Counted from the first letter of the stretch, positions 1 to 10,890 are shown. The stretch is DNA of 55,858 bases from Acutalibacter sp. 1XD8-33 (GCF_003612555.1 NZ_RAZF01000018.1:1-55858), one strand, 5' to 3'. The notes: generated by a model from the sequence alone, not told the origin. Made by a program: numbers and translations.

Positions 1-107
1 CCTTTTTCTCCCTCATTCTACAGTTTCAGCTTTGAGACAGCAAAAGGCACGGTTGGCTGCCGCGCCTTTCAACGTTATTTACTATTGTAGGAGGGAACGA
101 TAACGAT

Positions 108-1031
108 ATGGAAAAAACAGATATTTTTGTTCATCCCCGCTTGACTTTTCCCCCTGGCTCGGCCTATTATGACATGGACTTATTGGAAAAGGCAGGTGCG
201 GCATCTATGGATACCGGACAAGGGACACCCCGGTGATTCCGGCTGACAGGGGATGTCCATGTGGAGATCGTGGATAAGTTCAGCGGCGGGAACGTGCACC
301 CGGACCGGGTGATGGCCCAGTGGGTCCTGGTGCTGATGATCAACGGGACGCGGACCTTCCACATCTATGGGGAGGACCATGTGGTTCACGGCGGAGAATT
401 TTTCTTGCTGCCGCCATATGTGCGGCATTGCGGGCTTCAGTATGACCAGCATGAGGCGTATTTCGCTCATTTCCAGGCAGAGGGGGCAGAGTCCCCTCCT
501 CCGGCAAAGCTGGATCCCGGCCACATCCTGCTGCCCTTGTGGGGGCAGGTCCCCTTGGAGCTCCCCTGCTTTGACCTGATGGAGTATGCGGCCTGCCACC
601 GGGCTCCGCCATTTTTCAGCGAGAGTTTCCTCTCCTCCCAGATCCAGGCAATCCTGTACCAGATCAGCCTGGCTATGCAAAAAAAGAAACTATGGTCCAA
701 GCGGGAAAACCGAATGGCCCTCCGGATTTTGCAATATATCGATAACAACAAAGGTCGGCAGCTGCAGAACCAGGACTACGCCGCCGCGTTTGGCAGAACC
801 TACCACCACCTGAATACCATCTTCCAGGCTGTGTACGGCGTGACGATCAAGCAGATGCAGGGGATCCTGCGGGTGGATCAGGCCAAGCGTATGCTCAGCT
901 CCGGCCACACCATTTCGGAAACCAGTGCGGCCTGCGGGTTTGAAGACTATTTTTACTTCTTGAAGGTGTTTAAAAGCAAAACCGGCATGACACCCTCCCA
1001 GTACCAGGAGACCTATCCCGATACCCATTGA
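108..1031 (+). pseudogene. AraC-family transcriptional regulator with in-frame TGA
   Basis: The C-terminal third reads as an AraC-type double helix-turn-helix, with the second helix region containing ETSAACGFEDYFYFLKVFK and the typical ending GMTPSQYQ. The N-terminal part is a cupin-like sensing domain. A strong ribosome-binding site (AGGAGGG at 89-95) precedes an ATG at 108. That frame runs 42 codons to a TGA at 234-236 and then continues without another stop into the regulator, which can otherwise start only at a GTG at 261. I infer a nonsense mutation (CGA or TGG to TGA) in a gene of about 307 codons. A functional 256-residue protein from the GTG is possible, but I see no comparable ribosome-binding site there. 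It sits beside, and converges with, a peptidase-like gene, so it may have regulated the peptide-use genes to its right. Confidence 0.6.
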
Positions 1032-1133
1032 CCTGCAGGAAAGCACGCCGTCTCCCAGCGGGGGCGGTGTGTGTTTTCGTGCCCCGGGGCGCTTCCCGCT
1101 TTTGAGGCGGCCCGGCCCTTAATTGGGGGTAGG

Positions 1134-1160
1134 AAAAAGGCTGGGATCTCTCCCAGCCTT
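1134..1160 (-). terminator. Intrinsic terminator of the CocE-type hydrolase gene
   Basis: Perfect 10-bp stem (AAGGCTGGGA/TCCCAGCCTT) with a 4-base loop. On the minus strand it ends in a T run. It lies about 55 bp past the stop of the hydrolase gene and between two convergent genes, so it may serve both. Confidence 0.75.
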
Positions 1161-1213
1161 CACATAGATATTCCCGCATTTCCTTCAACCTGCGCCGGCT
1201 CGCAGATAGGCCT

Positions 1214-3292
1214 CTATTCCTCCACACGCACGGTCAATTTAGATGCGTGAGCGCCGCCGTGGTACAGGGTGTTTTCCGCCACCACGGTAGCCGCGCTGTT
1301 ATAGCCCTCCCGGGTGTTGCTGTTGGGGAAGATAAAATTCTCCGCTCCAGAGGTCACAGTCACCCGGATGCGGTGTCCCTTGCGGAAGCAGTTAGACAGC
1401 TTGGTGGTGCGGATCTTCAGGCAAGCAATCTCCCCTTTTTCCAGAAATTCTGCTTTCTCAAATCCGTTGCGGTACCGGGCGCTGAGCACCCCGTCCGCCA
1501 GTTTGATGGAACGGCCGTTCTCGTCCACGTCAGTGACCCGCACCACAAAGTCCGTATCCGGGGCGTCAGAGGAGATATATAACTCCGCTGTCATATCCCC
1601 GGTGATGGTCACGTCCTCGGGGAGGGGCAGCGTGGTATAGCAGAGAATGTCCTGCCGCTGCTCCTCCTGGGTGTAATCCTCGGGGACTTCCAGCTCGTTC
1701 TCCGACATATCCACAATATGGGTGGCAGGATCCTGTGGGTCGTAGCGGTAGCGATCCCTGCCCTCCTGTGCCGGGGCCTGCCAGGTGAGGAACCCGTCCC
1801 CGGAGGAAGTGTTGGCATGACCGGAGCTGGTCAGGTACAGCGCCCGTTCCGCCGTGGCGGGGACCGGCCAATTCTCCGCGGTCTTCCACCGCTCCTGGCC
1901 CAGGGTGTAGTATTCCACAGGTGCTTCCCGATCCACACCGTTCTCCACGCCCTTTAAGTACCGCTCGAACCACCGGAAGTAGAGCAGATCCAAGTCGAAG
2001 CGCAAAGCCTGGCTGCCAAAGGACACCCCGTGCATATCGTACTTGCTGTTGCCACCGTGCTGCCAGGGTCCCAGGATGACTTTCCGCTTCTCCGCAGGGA
2101 AGTCGTGGACCAGCTCCAGCGCCTGGGTGGTGCCCATGCCGTTGTCATCAAACCAACCGGACTGGATCAGCGCCGGGATCTGGGCTCCTTGAGAGCGCGC
2201 CTGCCAGTCAGAACGGCTCCAGAACGCGTCGTTGTCCCGGGGCTGGAACCACTGGTCCAGGAATGGAACTTCGTAGCCTAAGGCTTTCTTAGGAATATCC
2301 GACAGGGGACGGATGCGCAGTACCTCCTGCCAATCGTCCCGCTCCATGAGCTCCGGCTTAAAAGTCTTTTGGGACACGGAGAAAGCCCAGGCGAGCATCC
2401 CGGAGTTGAGGGACCCGCCCCGCCGGGGCACATCGACGAAAGCGCTGCCGGCACACACCACGCTGATGAGGGCTTTCAAGTGGGGGTTGCCACTGGCCGC
2501 AGCGGCCCATTGGACGTACCCCAGGTAAGAACCGCCCACCATGCCCACACTGCCAGAGGACCAGGGTTGGGCGGCAATCCAGTTCAGGGTGTCGTCCCCA
2601 TCCTCTACCTCGTAGTAATTGGGGATCCACTCCCCGCCGCTTTTGTTGCGGCCGCGCACGTCCTGGATAACCACGGCGTAGCCCCGCTGCACATAGCGGT
2701 AGTAGACCTCCCGACCCCCCTCTTTTCCATAGGGGGTGCGCACCAGTACCGCCGGAACCTTCTCCGCACCGGCGGGCAGGTACACATCGGTGGACAGGGC
2801 CACCCCATCCCCCATGGGCACGTCAAAGGCGCCGGCATAGGTCACGGCAAAGAGCTTCTCCTCCGGCCAAGTCTCCCGCCACTGCCGCAGGAGAGTGCGC
2901 TCCTCAAAGCCCTCCCGCACCAGCAAGGTCACCATCTCCCGGGAAGGGCAATACACAGCGATAAGCTCCCCGCCCTCCATCTGTTTGTTGCAGGGGAACT
3001 TCACATCCCGCTGGAGATAGTGGACGCCATCTTCGCTGATATACCGCTCCCCCGCCGCCTCAAATTCCCCCTTGCCGCAAAGGGCCTGGGCATACTCCCC
3101 GGCATGTTCCGCCAGGGCGAGAAAGTCCATTTTCAAAAAGGACTTATATTCCCCCGAGATCTCCGGCGTTATGGGCTCCCAATCCCCCAGACATCCCGTG
3201 AATACATCCAGACGGCGGATACGGGGCGCCCCAGAAACAAGATCCAGCTTGCCGTACAGGATGCCCGACACATACAAATTAAAAACAGCCAT
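1214..3292 (-). CDS. CocE/NonD family hydrolase (X-Pro dipeptidyl-peptidase S15-like)
   Basis: About 692 residues. The central alpha/beta-hydrolase fold carries the nucleophile elbow GGSYLG (Ser near residue 253), an acid motif GWFDDNG (near 379) and a histidine motif GPWQHGG (near 410), the catalytic triad order of the S15/CocE family. The C-terminal part matches the jelly-roll domain typical of X-Pro dipeptidyl-peptidases. Residues 1-160 form an N-terminal extension that I do not recognise. I chose the ATG at 3292 because the purine-rich AAAGGTGGG lies just upstream; an in-frame GTG lies four codons earlier. The substrate cannot be read from sequence: peptides or esters are both known in the family. 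The neighbouring DUF819 transporter and dipeptide epimerase favour peptides. No signal peptide is seen, so it is probably cytoplasmic. Confidence 0.85.
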   Translation of the reverse strand: MAVFNLYVSGILYGKLDLVSGAPRIRRLDVFTGCLGDWEPITPEISGEYKSFLKMDFLALAEHAGEYAQALCGKGEFEAAGERYISEDGVHYLQRDVKFPCNKQMEGGELIAVYCPSREMVTLLVREGFEERTLLRQWRETWPEEKLFAVTYAGAFDVPMGDGVALSTDVYLPAGAEKVPAVLVRTPYGKEGGREVYYRYVQRGYAVVIQDVRGRNKSGGEWIPNYYEVEDGDDTLNWIAAQPWSSGSVGMVGGSYLGYVQWAAAASGNPHLKALISVVCAGSAFVDVPRRGGSLNSGMLAWAFSVSQKTFKPELMERDDWQEVLRIRPLSDIPKKALGYEVPFLDQWFQPRDNDAFWSRSDWQARSQGAQIPALIQSGWFDDNGMGTTQALELVHDFPAEKRKVILGPWQHGGNSKYDMHGVSFGSQALRFDLDLLYFRWFERYLKGVENGVDREAPVEYYTLGQERWKTAENWPVPATAERALYLTSSGHANTSSGDGFLTWQAPAQEGRDRYRYDPQDPATHIVDMSENELEVPEDYTQEEQRQDILCYTTLPLPEDVTITGDMTAELYISSDAPDTDFVVRVTDVDENGRSIKLADGVLSARYRNGFEKAEFLEKGEIACLKIRTTKLSNCFRKGHRIRVTVTSGAENFIFPNSNTREGYNSAATVVAENTLYHGGAHASKLTVRVEE

Positions 3293-3322
3293 TAGGTTTC
3301 CCACCTTTCGTCTTATTTAAGA

Positions 3323-4498
3323 TCATCCCCCTACAATCGCCCGTATCGCATAGGCAACGAAAATGCCCACATAATTTCCCAAGGCCCCCGCCAAAACGCC
3401 CATGAGCAGGCCAATGTTGATGAGGATCTTCCACTGGGCACTGGAAGCCACCAGCGCCGCAGTAGGGCCGTCGGAGATGCAGCCCACGATGGACAGCAGC
3501 ACATACTCAAAGCGGATCTTCAGCAGCCGTGTGATGAGCAGGTGTAGCAGGCTGCTGAACAAAATCACACAGAAGCAGAATAAGGTGATATAGAAGGTTG
3601 AACCAAAGAATTGCATCAAATCTACGGCGAAGCCGATGGTGCTGAGGAACAGTAGGGCCACAAACAGCCCCAAGTCGAAATTTCCCCGGAGCCTCCGCAC
3701 CGCAGGTACTTGGGCCAGAAGGATGGAGAATGTGGTAATAAGCAAGATGCGGCCCGCGCTGCGGAAGTCCTCCCCGAACACCATGCTGGAGATCAGGGTG
3801 GAGACCCACACCGTGCCGAAGCCAATGGCAAGCAGGCAGGCGATCTCCTGGATAGACCATTCTTTCGAGGCCATCAGTTCCTCGTGATCCCCCTCCCCCG
3901 CCAGCTCTTCCTGTGGCATATCGTAGGGCCACAGCTTTTTCAGCTTCTTGGAACCTTTGTAGATGGCGGGGACCGCGAACATGAGGATCATCGTGGGGAT
4001 GCCCACCACATAGTCCGCAGCGTTGGCCGAAGCGATGGTGGTCTTGGCAGCGTTCAGGCCCACCGCGATAGCGGTCAGGTTGGAGCTACCCCCCGTATAA
4101 GTGCCCACAAACATACCGGATACCTTCCATCCCTCATCGATCTTCCCGGCAAACACCACGCCAAACACCAGCGCTACCAAACACACACTGCATACGGCGG
4201 AGATCAGGGCGATCACCGGCTCTTTGGTGAGCTTGCGCATTTGGCGCAGGTCCAGGCTCAACAGGCAGATGGATACCGACAGCGGCACACAGTAGTTGCT
4301 GACGGCGTCGTAAGTGGCGCTGGAGGTGGGCACGACCTTCAGGTTGGAAAGCACAATGCCCGTTATAATGACAGTCAGCGCCGGGCCCAGCGTCTTAAAG
4401 ACCTTGAACCGCTGCAGCCACAGTCCCAGGGCCACCACTCCGAAAATAACGAACACCAGGGCCCCCTCCGACGAAAGCAATGTCCCATTCATACTCAT
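3323..4498 (-). CDS. DUF819 family integral membrane protein
   Basis: 391 residues with about ten hydrophobic segments spread along the whole length, and the conserved DUF819 region around GTYTGGSSNLTAIAVGL (residues about 135-151). DUF819 (YjcL-like) proteins are polytopic membrane proteins, presumed transporters, often found beside dipeptide epimerases or peptidases. That is the context here: a hydrolase 30 bp downstream and an epimerase remnant 24 bp upstream, all on one strand, suggesting an operon for uptake and breakdown of peptides. Two ATGs (4498 and 4492) share the ribosome-binding site AAAGGGG; the second has the better spacing. Substrate and energy source are unknown. Confidence 0.85.
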   Translation of the reverse strand: MSMNGTLLSSEGALVFVIFGVVALGLWLQRFKVFKTLGPALTVIITGIVLSNLKVVPTSSATYDAVSNYCVPLSVSICLLSLDLRQMRKLTKEPVIALISAVCSVCLVALVFGVVFAGKIDEGWKVSGMFVGTYTGGSSNLTAIAVGLNAAKTTIASANAADYVVGIPTMILMFAVPAIYKGSKKLKKLWPYDMPQEELAGEGDHEELMASKEWSIQEIACLLAIGFGTVWVSTLISSMVFGEDFRSAGRILLITTFSILLAQVPAVRRLRGNFDLGLFVALLFLSTIGFAVDLMQFFGSTFYITLFCFCVILFSSLLHLLITRLLKIRFEYVLLSIVGCISDGPTAALVASSAQWKILINIGLLMGVLAGALGNYVGIFVAYAIRAIVGG

Positions 4499-4522
4499 TA
4501 TCCCCTTTCCATTATCCCACAG

Positions 4523-4870
4523 CTAAAAGTCGAAGTCAATGCCCAGGCCGGGCTTGTCCGACAGGGTGTACACCCCGCCCTCCACAGAGAAGCCGCCGGG
4601 CATACCCATCTCCGGATCCACGGCATACATAAAACTGTCGCAGTCAGCCTCCGTAATATTGGACTTGGCTGCCACCAGGGCCACCCCTGCGGCGATGGCC
4701 ACCTTGGTCTCCAGCATACAGCCCACCATACACTGGACGTGGTTTGCCTCGGCCACAGCGTTGATCTTTTCTGCCGGGTACAGGCCGCCACACTTCATCA
4801 GCTTGATATTCAGGATGTCCGCGGCCTCCAGCCGGCAGGCCCTGGCGGCTTCAACAGGGGAGTGGATCGA
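4523..4870 (-). pseudogene. Dipeptide epimerase (enolase superfamily), C-terminal fragment
   Basis: About 115 codons matching the end of the MLE/dipeptide-epimerase barrel: NIKLMKCGG (the C-terminal catalytic Lys strand) and CMLETKVAIAAG, then the C-terminal cap. Full-length members are about 350-370 residues, so two thirds of the gene, including the N-terminal capping domain, the first catalytic Lys and the metal ligands, is missing. The coding match ends around 4865-4870, exactly where the fragment on the opposite strand begins. No start codon or ribosome-binding site remains. Intact homologues typically convert L-Ala-D/L-Glu or related dipeptides, which fits the peptidase and DUF819 neighbours. 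It cannot be functional. Confidence 0.8.
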
Positions 4871-5253
4871 CCATCCACAAGGATGAGATGATCCAGCTTT
4901 CCCAGCCAAACTCCAACGTGCGCTATTGGATCATGTCCCCCATGCCCACCGGGGAGTTCGTGCCCCAATCTTTGGTGGCACAGTTCGAGCTGGCGCCCCG
5001 CAGCGTAGACGGAGAATTGCCGGTCATCCACCCCAGCGAAGAAATCGTCCTGCTGGAGCGTGGCGCCGTGGATGTGATCATCGACGGGAAGCCCGTCCAT
5101 CTGGAGGCCGGGGACACCACCCTGATCCGCTCCAACCTGCCCCACATTCTCTCTAACCCCACGGATGAGGTAGTTATAGGGTATTCCATCCTCACTCCCG
5201 CTGTATGGTTCCCCAGCACCCACCGAAGCCCTAAGCCAGGCCCCAAAAATTGA
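4866..5253 (+). pseudogene. Cupin-domain C-terminal fragment of an XRE/cupin-type regulator
   Basis: About 125 codons carrying a cupin_2 fold with the conserved pattern HPSEEIVLLERG, VHLEAGD and RSNLPHIL. In many Firmicutes such a domain is the C-terminal half of a helix-turn-helix/cupin regulator of about 180 residues. Here no DNA-binding half is present, and the coding match starts at the point where the divergent epimerase fragment ends. An ATG at 4888 is available but has only a weak upstream purine tract (AAGGATGAG), so a short cupin protein could still be made. I infer that the promoter region and both 5' ends were lost in one deletion. Confidence 0.6.
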
Positions 5254-5263
5254 ATCCATGCTC

Positions 5264-5401
5264 TTATAGCCTCCCTACGGGAGGCATTTTCATGTGTGTC
5301 TCAAGTAAGAAGATCAAAAGCAAGTCACAGCTGCGGAAGGACATGGTCAGTAGGACTTTTCCGCCCTTGCGTCCCTCCGCACGATCCATTTCCACCACAC
5401 C
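5264..5401 (-). pseudogene. IS30-family transposase fragment
   Basis: About 45 codons. The stretch VVEMDRAEGRKGGKVLLTM matches the first catalytic Asp region of IS30-type DDE transposases (usual form: x-EMD-x-V-x-G-x-x-GGKVLL). IS30 transposases are 310-380 residues, so only a small internal piece remains. It is fused in frame to an unrelated tyrosine recombinase piece upstream. Not functional. Confidence 0.55.
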
Positions 5402-5431
5402 GATGCCCGGCTCCTCTTTGGGCCGCTTTTG

Positions 5432-5587
5432 GAAGCAATGGAGGCATTGCCCGTGGACGCGCTTCTTCGTCCGAACATAAACCCCGGTTATCCTTAGCAG
5501 GGCCTCAAACCATTCTTCAACTGACCTCTTGGTTATCGGCCGGTTTTCCAGCTTGCTGGGAAAAATATGGTTTTCCGGGTCATCCAT
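5432..5587 (-). pseudogene. Tyrosine recombinase C-terminal fragment
   Basis: About 52 codons resembling the catalytic domain of phage/transposon integrases, just before the conserved H-x-L-R-H box: ITKRSVEEWFEALL followed by GQCLHCF. The reading frame then passes into IS30-like sequence before the Arg and Tyr that the family needs. The upstream side runs into a signal peptidase fragment. It is a relic, placed by family pattern only. Confidence 0.45.
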
Positions 5588-5643
5588 AACATTGATTGCA
5601 GCGCAGTACCTATTTGGAATAGCCTTACATACGCTGCGTTTCG

Positions 5644-5871
5644 AGATATAAAAGGACTATCCCAGTACCTGGAATTCCAAGAGTTCTCCCTGTTATCCCC
5701 CAACAAATAAAAACACTCCTCTGGTACTGTAAGCCATTTTCCCCGATGCGACACCGTATACCCTTCTGTTGCAGCAATCCTCTTTACCAGCAGCCTGCCC
5801 CCATGCCGGAATAATGTCCCTCACCTTCAGCTTGTCAAAAATGCGGCTGCCGACGATAATGCTCGCCCGGT
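5644..5871 (-). pseudogene. Signal peptidase I (S26) fragment, frameshifted
   Basis: The conserved S26 boxes are readable: VKRIAATEG with the general-base Lys, and LLGDNRENSWNSRYW. The first part (VGSRIFDKLKVRDII) is in another frame, so there is at least one frameshift near 5790. The N-terminal membrane anchor and catalytic Ser are missing. The fragment joins directly to the toprim-type remnant upstream and the recombinase piece downstream. Signal peptidases are common cargo in Firmicutes conjugative elements, which fits a decayed mobile-element origin. Confidence 0.75.
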
Positions 5872-6282
5872 CTGGAGGCAGAAAGTGATAAGCGCACGGT
5901 CTATGCCGCGTCCTGCAAGATATTCTTCAGCCTGGGAAGTGTTCTCACTGACTTTTGGGAGCAACAGCACCTTTGGCTTTTCCTTCTTTTGCCGGGAAAC
6001 AAAAACAGGCGGCTGAATTGCCGCCTGCCCGGTGATACGCTCTACTGCGTCCAGAAATGGTAACTGCTTCACTTTGATAAGATAGTCCAGCGCCGACGTG
6101 CCTCCGATTCCCCGCAAGAACCAGCACCACTTGCCGTTGGAGATCTTCAGACTGTCATGCTCACGGGTGCAGTAGGTGCTGCCGCCGAAGTGTACCAGCT
6201 CGTCCGGCTCGTAGTTGCGCAGGTAGGTCAGCAAGTCCATCTCACGGGCCTTGGACAGGGTTTCGGGTGGGATATAGGGCAT
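5872..6282 (-). pseudogene. DUF3991/toprim protein, N-terminal fragment (paralogue of 43243-44232)
   Basis: About 137 codons beginning at ATG 6282 behind a good ribosome-binding site (GGAGGTG). The sequence is clearly paralogous to the intact element gene at 43243-44232: shared blocks include EHDSLKISNGKW, GG(T/Y)SALDYL and PKVLLLP. The copy is cut off after about 40% of the usual length and runs into signal peptidase sequence. The leader just upstream (hairpin at about 6312-6347 ending in CTATGTAA) resembles the hairpin at 44614-44648 near the intact copy. It marks an older, related conjugative element that decayed at this locus. Confidence 0.85.
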
Positions 6283-6360
6283 ATTGTTCACCTCCGATTC
6301 AAATGGAAATAGCCGAGAGGCTTCATTTAAGAAAACCTCCCAGCTATGTAACACTGTGGT

Positions 6361-6738
6361 CTACTTCTTCTGGAACGCTTGGTGCTCCTTAGAAAGCTCC
6401 TTGTATAAGTCCTCCGCGCTCCAAAATATATTGTGTGGTGTGATAACAGCCTTTAGGTCAATAGGTGGTATACCGGCTTTTTTGTATTCGCTTAAAAAGC
6501 GGTCGAGCATATCTGCCATATTGGAAAACACCATCATTTCAGATGGGAACTCTGGGCCGGTGTATTCGATATCTTCTCTTGGAAAACCCGGTATTCCTGC
6601 AAGATACGCCAGCTTTTGGGAGTAGTCGGCAAGGCCGATTTTTGACGTGCTTATGCCTAGATTTTTACACAGGCTTTCAATCTGAGCCGCCTTGATGGGT
6701 TCTACCCGAAATAAAAGAACGTGTGCACCATTTGACAT
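6361..6738 (-). CDS. DUF3783 domain protein
   Basis: 125 residues. The central block (GFPREDIEYTGPEFPSEMMV, then a stretch ending in AVITPHNIFWS) is the DUF3783 pattern found in small Clostridia proteins. The N-terminal half (HVLLFRVEP, then KNLGIS) looks like a small alpha/beta unit. Function is unknown. It lies 21 bp downstream of the P-loop gene on the same strand and is probably co-transcribed with it. No membrane segment or signal peptide. Base composition resembles the chromosomal genes rather than the element. Confidence 0.7.
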   Translation of the reverse strand: MSNGAHVLLFRVEPIKAAQIESLCKNLGISTSKIGLADYSQKLAYLAGIPGFPREDIEYTGPEFPSEMMVFSNMADMLDRFLSEYKKAGIPPIDLKAVITPHNIFWSAEDLYKELSKEHQAFQKK

Positions 6739-6759
6739 AACATCTTCCCCTTACACGAT

Positions 6760-7398
6760 TTATAGCCGGAACTCACGCTCTACCAAAGCGAAAGTCTCCT
6801 CAATACTCCGATTGTCATCCCTCAAAATCACCCGGAATCCCGAATGGAGAAACTTCTCGTACGCGGCAGGGGAGTTGATCCGCTCCAGGCACTGCCGGAA
6901 ATTCTCAAGCGCCTGCTCCGGGTCGGGTTCCTCCATCATCAGCATATAGAGAAACTGCTTTTCCCTGTCCGGCCTCTCAAAAAAGCGCTTCACCGATATC
7001 TCCGGATCAGCCAGCATGATAAGCACATGGTCGTAATCGGAAATCTCCCGCAGCGTTTCAAGGGATATATTAGTGTCCACAAACACTAGTTTATCAGTTT
7101 CAGCCAGCTTGTCCAGAATTTGCAGTTCAAGAATCTCACACTCTTTTGATACGCCTTTTACCCAAGCCTCATACTCGTCCGGCGTCCGCCTGATAAAATC
7201 GCGCCAATCCTGCAAATCCCGGGTGTAGGTCAGGCAGGGAAACTCCCGGCTGTCCAAACCGGCCAGCATAGAATCGTGATAATTTTCCTCGCAGGCAATA
7301 CCGTTGTGTCTTTCGGCCAGCAGCTTCACCATGGTGGATTTCCCGGCGTAGGCCGTCCCATTGATGAAGAACACATTGCTAAATCTCAAGCTACTCAT
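6760..7398 (-). CDS. P-loop NTPase/kinase-like protein
   Basis: About 212 residues with an N-terminal Walker A motif NGTAYAGKST (residues about 14-23) and, around residues 110-130, a strand KLVFVDTNIS followed by DHVLIMLADP, like the Walker B and base-binding regions of small-molecule kinases. The EKQFLYMLMMEE stretch may be the lid. The substrate is not identifiable. The first ATG is at 7398; the purine tract AGAGGGG abuts it with no spacer, so translation may be weak. An in-frame TTG lies 5 codons upstream. It is divergent from the XRE regulator, with only 26 bp between the two starts. Confidence 0.65.
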   Translation of the reverse strand: MSSLRFSNVFFINGTAYAGKSTMVKLLAERHNGIACEENYHDSMLAGLDSREFPCLTYTRDLQDWRDFIRRTPDEYEAWVKGVSKECEILELQILDKLAETDKLVFVDTNISLETLREISDYDHVLIMLADPEISVKRFFERPDREKQFLYMLMMEEPDPEQALENFRQCLERINSPAAYEKFLHSGFRVILRDDNRSIEETFALVEREFRL

Positions 7399-7424
7399 CC
7401 CCTCTATAACCAACTATCATTATA

Positions 7425-7796
7425 TTGGTATTCCCTCTCAAAGTCAACAGAAACCTCCCCATCGGCAAGCGTATCAAAATCGAACGTATCAAGGCTGACC
7501 TCACCCAGGAGAATTTGGCGGAGATGTCAGGTGTTTCCCCGGCCCACATGAGCAATATCGAAACCGGCACCACGCGGGTCAGTCTGACAACCATGGTCGC
7601 CATTGCCAACGCGCTGGGCGTTATACTGGATGCCCTCGTGTGTGACAACCTGACCCATGCCCGGGTGCAGTTTGAACTGGATATTGCAGACACATTATCG
7701 GATTGTGACACCTATGAAATCCGCACGATAGCGGACATGGCCCAGGCTCTCAAAGACACGCTCCGCAAGGACGCACACCTAAGAAAGCAATTATAA
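7425..7796 (+). CDS. XRE-family transcriptional regulator
   Basis: 123 residues with a classic N-terminal helix-turn-helix: GKRIKIERIKADLTQENLAE, then SGVSPAHMSNIETG and ALGVILDAL. The C-terminal 50 residues probably mediate dimerisation. The only available start is a TTG at 7425 (an in-frame TAA lies at 7407) with no recognisable ribosome-binding site, so the true start is uncertain and the 5' end may have been altered. It is divergent from, and nearly abuts, the P-loop gene, which it may control. A hairpin terminator follows at 7809-7843. Confidence 0.75.
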   Translation: MVFPLKVNRNLPIGKRIKIERIKADLTQENLAEMSGVSPAHMSNIETGTTRVSLTTMVAIANALGVILDALVCDNLTHARVQFELDIADTLSDCDTYEIRTIADMAQALKDTLRKDAHLRKQL

Positions 7797-7808
7797 TGCA
7801 GCCTATGT

Positions 7809-7843
7809 AAAGGAGCAAGTTTGCAGCTTGCCCCTTTCTTTAT
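7809..7843 (+). terminator. Hairpin terminator after the XRE gene
   Basis: AAAGGAGCAAG and CTTGCCCCTTT pair around a short loop, followed by TTCTTT. It lies 14 bp past the regulator's stop. Confidence 0.6.
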
Positions 7844-7855
7844 CGCATATATTCC

Positions 7856-8017
7856 CTAACCCGCGCCTTTTCTTCTACTTCTTCTCCCTCCGGCCCATCG
7901 TCCAAAATGGAGCGGTCTTTCTGATCCATGTTGCCTGTTCATTGCTTCAAGCTGCATCTTATACGCAAAGGCTTTCTCACTCGGCAAAATGGCAGAGCGT
8001 TGGAGATTGCTTTCCAC
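7856..8017 (-). pseudogene. ParB-type partition protein fragment forming a 53-codon ORF
   Basis: Starting at GTG 8017, the first 29 residues (VESNLQRSAILPSEKAFAYK and onward) match the internal block of ParB/Spo0J-type proteins of conjugative elements, normally about 100 residues into a protein of about 300. The remaining residues are Arg/Gly-rich and do not look like ParB. The fragment is fused directly behind the promoter cassette at 8035-8113, with GGAAAGGAC as a possible ribosome-binding site. A short truncated protein could therefore be expressed, although it lacks the DNA-binding and CTP-binding parts of ParB. Confidence 0.6.
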
Positions 8018-8034
8018 CGTCCTTTCCTGTTTCC

Positions 8035-8113
8035 ATTATATATAGAGACGGCTTGGTATTCAAAGGTGCAAACGAGCGAAAAAATAAGCGTACCACTATT
8101 TCTAATGATACGC
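8035..8113 (-). promoter_or_regulatory. Terminator + promoter cassette, copy B
   Basis: Minus strand, in order: hairpin 8088-8113 (GCGTATCATT/AGTGGTACGC, paired with two G-U wobbles), T-rich tail to 8080, then a sigma-70-type promoter TTGAAT-N17-TATAAT (-35 at 8058-8063, -10 at 8035-8040). It points into the parB fragment. The same arrangement recurs at 16427-16503 and 18773-18832. Confidence 0.75.
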
Positions 8114-8130
8114 TTATCTTAATTCAGTTC

Positions 8131-8259
8131 TTAATCAAGGTCGATATATACCGTTACGGTAGTTTCTCTCCATTGATTTTTCCTTACATACTGTCCGTTA
8201 GCCTTTCGGTAAGCTGTCGCCTGCTCGAAAGATAGCGGTAATTCAAAGGAAGCGAACTC
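8131..8259 (-). pseudogene. Orphan C-terminal protein fragment
   Basis: A 42-codon open stretch ending in TAA at 8131. Its upstream side meets the ppdK stop codon and a stop in its own frame, so it has no start. The predicted peptide (LSFEQATAYRKANGQYVRKN near the middle) has normal codon use but I do not recognise it. The sequence between its stop and copy B of the cassette resembles that before copy C at 18833-18860, so it is probably the tail of a gene at the edge of a lost mobile element. Confidence 0.35.

Positions 8260-10890
<2,631 letters not shown>

Noticed and set aside
2369-3295. 308-codon plus-strand frame opposite the CocE-type hydrolase
   Set aside because: Shadow frame with low-quality composition; the minus strand has all catalytic motifs.
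3710-4891. 393-codon plus-strand frame opposite DUF819 and the epimerase fragment
   Set aside because: His/Gln/Gly-rich shadow crossing two real minus-strand genes.
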